A stretch of 64,000 nt of DNA from Algisphaera agarilytica (lineage in GTDB: Bacteria > Planctomycetota > Phycisphaerae > Phycisphaerales > Phycisphaeraceae). The notes beneath the pieces are model-generated. The model was not told where the DNA came from. It ran no database searches and worked only from the letters and a program-made list of their open reading frames with translations. Each line of letters opens with the position of its first letter. Within the stretch, counting starts at the first letter, position 1. The stretch lies in NCBI RefSeq assembly GCF_014207595.1, contig NZ_JACHGY010000001.1, forward strand, positions 1,240,001-1,304,000, given 5' to 3'. Both the position numbers and the translations under genes were made by a program. Shown in pieces: positions 62,701 to 64,000 of this stretch.

Positions 62701-64000
62701 GGACTATATCGCTCAACGTGGTGATGAAGTAACCACCGAAGACTACCTGCTGCTGGCCCGATACCACCTGACGTCTCGCGAGTTCAACGAAGCCCTGACG
62801 GTTTACAATCAGGCCGTTGCGATCGAAGACCCCGCTGCCCAGCCCGCCAGCCGTGAACTGGCCGACGTCTTGTTCAATGCCGGACGTCTTGACGAATCGG
62901 TCAATATCTACCAAAGCCTCTTCGACGGCAGCGCGGAAGATCAGAAAACTGTGCTCGGCTCACGCCTGGCCGAGTCGCTGCTGCGTTTGAACCGGGTCGA
63001 TGAGGCTGTTGCGGTGTTGGACCAGCTCCAGCCCACCGCGACCACCGACGCTCTCCGAGCCATGGCCGCCAACCAGAACGGCGACCGACAGAAGGCCCTC
63101 GATTACGTGAACGCTTCGCTGGGCAAGAACAGCCGTAACCCGCTGACCTATGTGCAACGGGCCTCGCTTCTGGCTATCAACCCCGAGACCCAGGCGAACG
63201 CGCTGGATGACGTTCAGCAGGCGCTGCAAATCAACCCGGATATGGTCAACGCGTTGGCGTTGCAGGCCCAGATCCAGGCCGCGCTTGGACAGGACAACGA
63301 AGCGGCCTACTCGCTTCGGCTGCTGCTTGATAAAGCCCCCGGCAACAATGTGGCCCGGCGCCGACTGGCTCAGCTTTATCTCAACCAACAACGCATCGAC
63401 GAGGCCGAGCAGCTGATCCGCGAAGGACTCGAGCTTGAGCCGGGCAACCCGACCTGGTTGGAATTGAGTGCCGGCGTCTCGGCGTCACGAGGCAACATCC
63501 CGCAGGCGATCGCAAGCCTCGAGCAGCTTGTGGCTGCCAACCCCACGTCCCAATCCCTGAGCCAGCTCAGCCTTCTGTACCTCCAAGCCAATCGAGCGGG
63601 CGATGCCCAAGCTCTGCTGGAACAGCACCCCGAAGCGATCAGCACTTCGCCGGAACTGCAAGGCGTCCGCGGCAGTGTGCTCGTTGCGTTGGGTCAGACC
63701 GAGCCGGCCCAGCGTGTCTTCGCTCTGGCCCTGCAACGCAGCTCGTCGATCGGCGAGGTCAGCACGGTTCTTCGGCAAATGATCTCTAGCCTGGGTCAAG
63801 CCCAGGCGACGGCACTGGCCGAGAGCGTCACGGATATGAAGGATCCCAGCTGGATCGGGCTGACGCTCGCCAACCAGTCCCTGGCTGAGCAAGACTACAG
63901 CGGCGCGCTGCAGAGATTGGATACGCTCCGCCAGCAGGTCCCCGCTTCCAACTCCTCCACCCACATCCTGATCGAGCGGATGGCGGGCTTGGCGATGCTC
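59762..64000 (+). CDS. giant TPR protein of the exosortase locus (3' end outside window)
   Basis: At least 1413 residues are encoded without a stop up to the window edge. A single transmembrane helix (residues 8-30, KFVFILAAVLVVLLAGGLFVVSTVL) anchors it, where many relatives have a lipobox. The rest is tandem TPR repeats, with recurring patterns such as ALKQRPVFDEGWRQYADLLL, YRPNDQVLLGQYLTYEQ and LELEPGNPTWLELSAG. It resembles the PEP-CTERM/exosortase-linked TPR protein (PrsT-type) family in size, repeats and gene context. It probably scaffolds the exopolysaccharide/PEP-CTERM export machinery. The gene follows the exosortase by 107 bases. Confidence 0.88.
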   Translation, partial: MAGKVNTKFVFILAAVLVVLLAGGLFVVSTVLKKSSSELEAEGDNYLVRAQNAQIDVTADPEDLAQAQQQRGQDYRLAAQSYGKAWNRDPQNVDLLIKYIEARSNMTVRDQFEAKRVLGEIMQLTRQTTELRPDDEQMLEDYYQLLYRWAREFNIGSFYNDLYSLASTRLETKPDNIPALKFRGISQAVQISDAMDRTRQQEIRQDLETVLQARPGDTDVLYYLARWHLYDANRTERSAPDSDHAKDARAQTAELAERALAADPDNPSVKIEYFNVMLALLEAHRQRIRKSSNDEERAEAAQSYRDGFAKIEPVLNNLEAALLQNPEPPLVVQQVAEILPRVDKQLAVMDLLIAGESVESAPKNTPNHLDRTERLLRSASAARPDMLLYKLMLANVLKLQLQLDDAHEIYLLARDYPIAGNFEASLRDQVLRQQAVYEVANIELIRAEAATDPERRTQLLADADKAVDELEAVTDKDARVLMLRGKLALLRNETTHAMVFIDQASTLYQDRDIEALLLSARARQAEQQWGAAVERLERVLELVQGGSREDIQMNIRLQLAEMLLRSRKLPEAREQISIVLESEPNNTVAIRLLAQWYTIDKQYDKAIALLEPLKDTDPAVATTLAQLYGSTGQADRSREMLRAEFEKNPTDLNLLQRTLQSTESTDEKFALLDEAEASGALSSAITMLRSQLQSQVDQTPMTLDEMVAHIDKTDASELDRSIRKAQIYLQNNEIEKSREAFKVAQKIEPDNDKVLILAFDLAVRDKEFDQARRLAATAGKRNLDLAEGHFLRGQLAAAEGKLQQALSSYDLALKQRPVFDEGWRQYADLLLRAEDPSEAIEAYGTSLEQKPDNINALAGLARAYNSMGRHSQALDTLRDAVSYRPNDQVLLGQYLTYEQRFGDPATVRRVRMEMVESQPENIQNLLSLAILHAEAGETEEALALIDQAEKVQGVQLNTVAARAGTLRLSERVDEGKKVISDYIAQRGDEVTTEDYLLLARYHLTSREFNEALTVYNQAVAIEDPAAQPASRELADVLFNAGRLDESVNIYQSLFDGSAEDQKTVLGSRLAESLLRLNRVDEAVAVLDQLQPTATTDALRAMAANQNGDRQKALDYVNASLGKNSRNPLTYVQRASLLAINPETQANALDDVQQALQINPDMVNALALQAQIQAALGQDNEAAYSLRLLLDKAPGNNVARRRLAQLYLNQQRIDEAEQLIREGLELEPGNPTWLELSAGVSASRGNIPQAIASLEQLVAANPTSQSLSQLSLLYLQANRAGDAQALLEQHPEAISTSPELQGVRGSVLVALGQTEPAQRVFALALQRSSSIGEVSTVLRQMISSLGQAQATALAESVTDMKDPSWIGLTLANQSLAEQDYSGALQRLDTLRQQVPASNSSTHILIERMAGLAML

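Overview
The window is high-GC, gene-dense bacterial chromosome with no tRNA, rRNA, CRISPR array or mobile element that I could see. Several features point to a marine member of the Planctomycetota, probably class Phycisphaerae. These are five PEP-CTERM proteins with an exosortase, paired dockerin-like DYNGNGVVDAADYTVW repeats in secreted proteins, a GH16 beta-agarase beside a radical-SAM sulfatase-maturase-like enzyme, and multiple type IV pilus/type II secretion (T4P/T2S) gene sets. An agar-degrading Algisphaera-like organism would fit. That assignment is inference from content, not from a database match.

Layout. (1) 1-11198: the end of a histidine kinase, a STAS protein and a long T4P/T2S operon (GspE, GspF, PilM, PilN, PilO, a GspB/PilP-like protein, a major pilin and four pilin-like or PilX-like proteins), closed by a CheY-like receiver. 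(2) 11362-24327: an ABC ATPase, the radical-SAM maturase, the agarase, and the 2-oxoglutarate dehydrogenase genes (lpd, sucB, sucA) interrupted by a thioredoxin/MsrA-like protein and small secreted proteins, ending in a TSUP permease. (3) 24381-32328 (minus): murD, a CvpA-like membrane protein, a PilB-like protein that has lost its ATPase residues, a PilT-like ATPase, hisF and a PEP-CTERM protein. (4) 32428-38178 (plus): a catalytically dead ketosynthase paired with an intact FabF, then an uncharacterised three-gene envelope cassette. (5) 38378-46799 (minus): a second pilus locus with a fibro-slime protein, three pilin/PilX-like proteins, GspF, PilT and a PilZ protein. (6) 47176-55137: small envelope proteins, four PEP-CTERM proteins and gpsA. 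(7) 55600-64000: the start of an exopolysaccharide/PEP-CTERM locus with a Wza-like exporter, an exosortase-EpsI fusion and a giant TPR protein that runs off the window.

How the parts fit together. Regions 1, 3 and 5 probably supply pieces of one or more envelope-spanning pilus or secretion machines. No secretin and no prepilin peptidase lies in the window. The exosortase of region 7 is the obvious processing enzyme for the PEP-CTERM proteins of regions 3 and 6. The agarase and the maturase-like enzyme suggest growth on sulfated algal polysaccharide.

The most unusual signals are: short 8-bp tandem repeats inside coding regions, including just after the start codons of three adjacent pilin-like genes; the dead/live ketosynthase pair; the degenerate PilB paralogue; and pilin-like proteins carrying very large extra domains.
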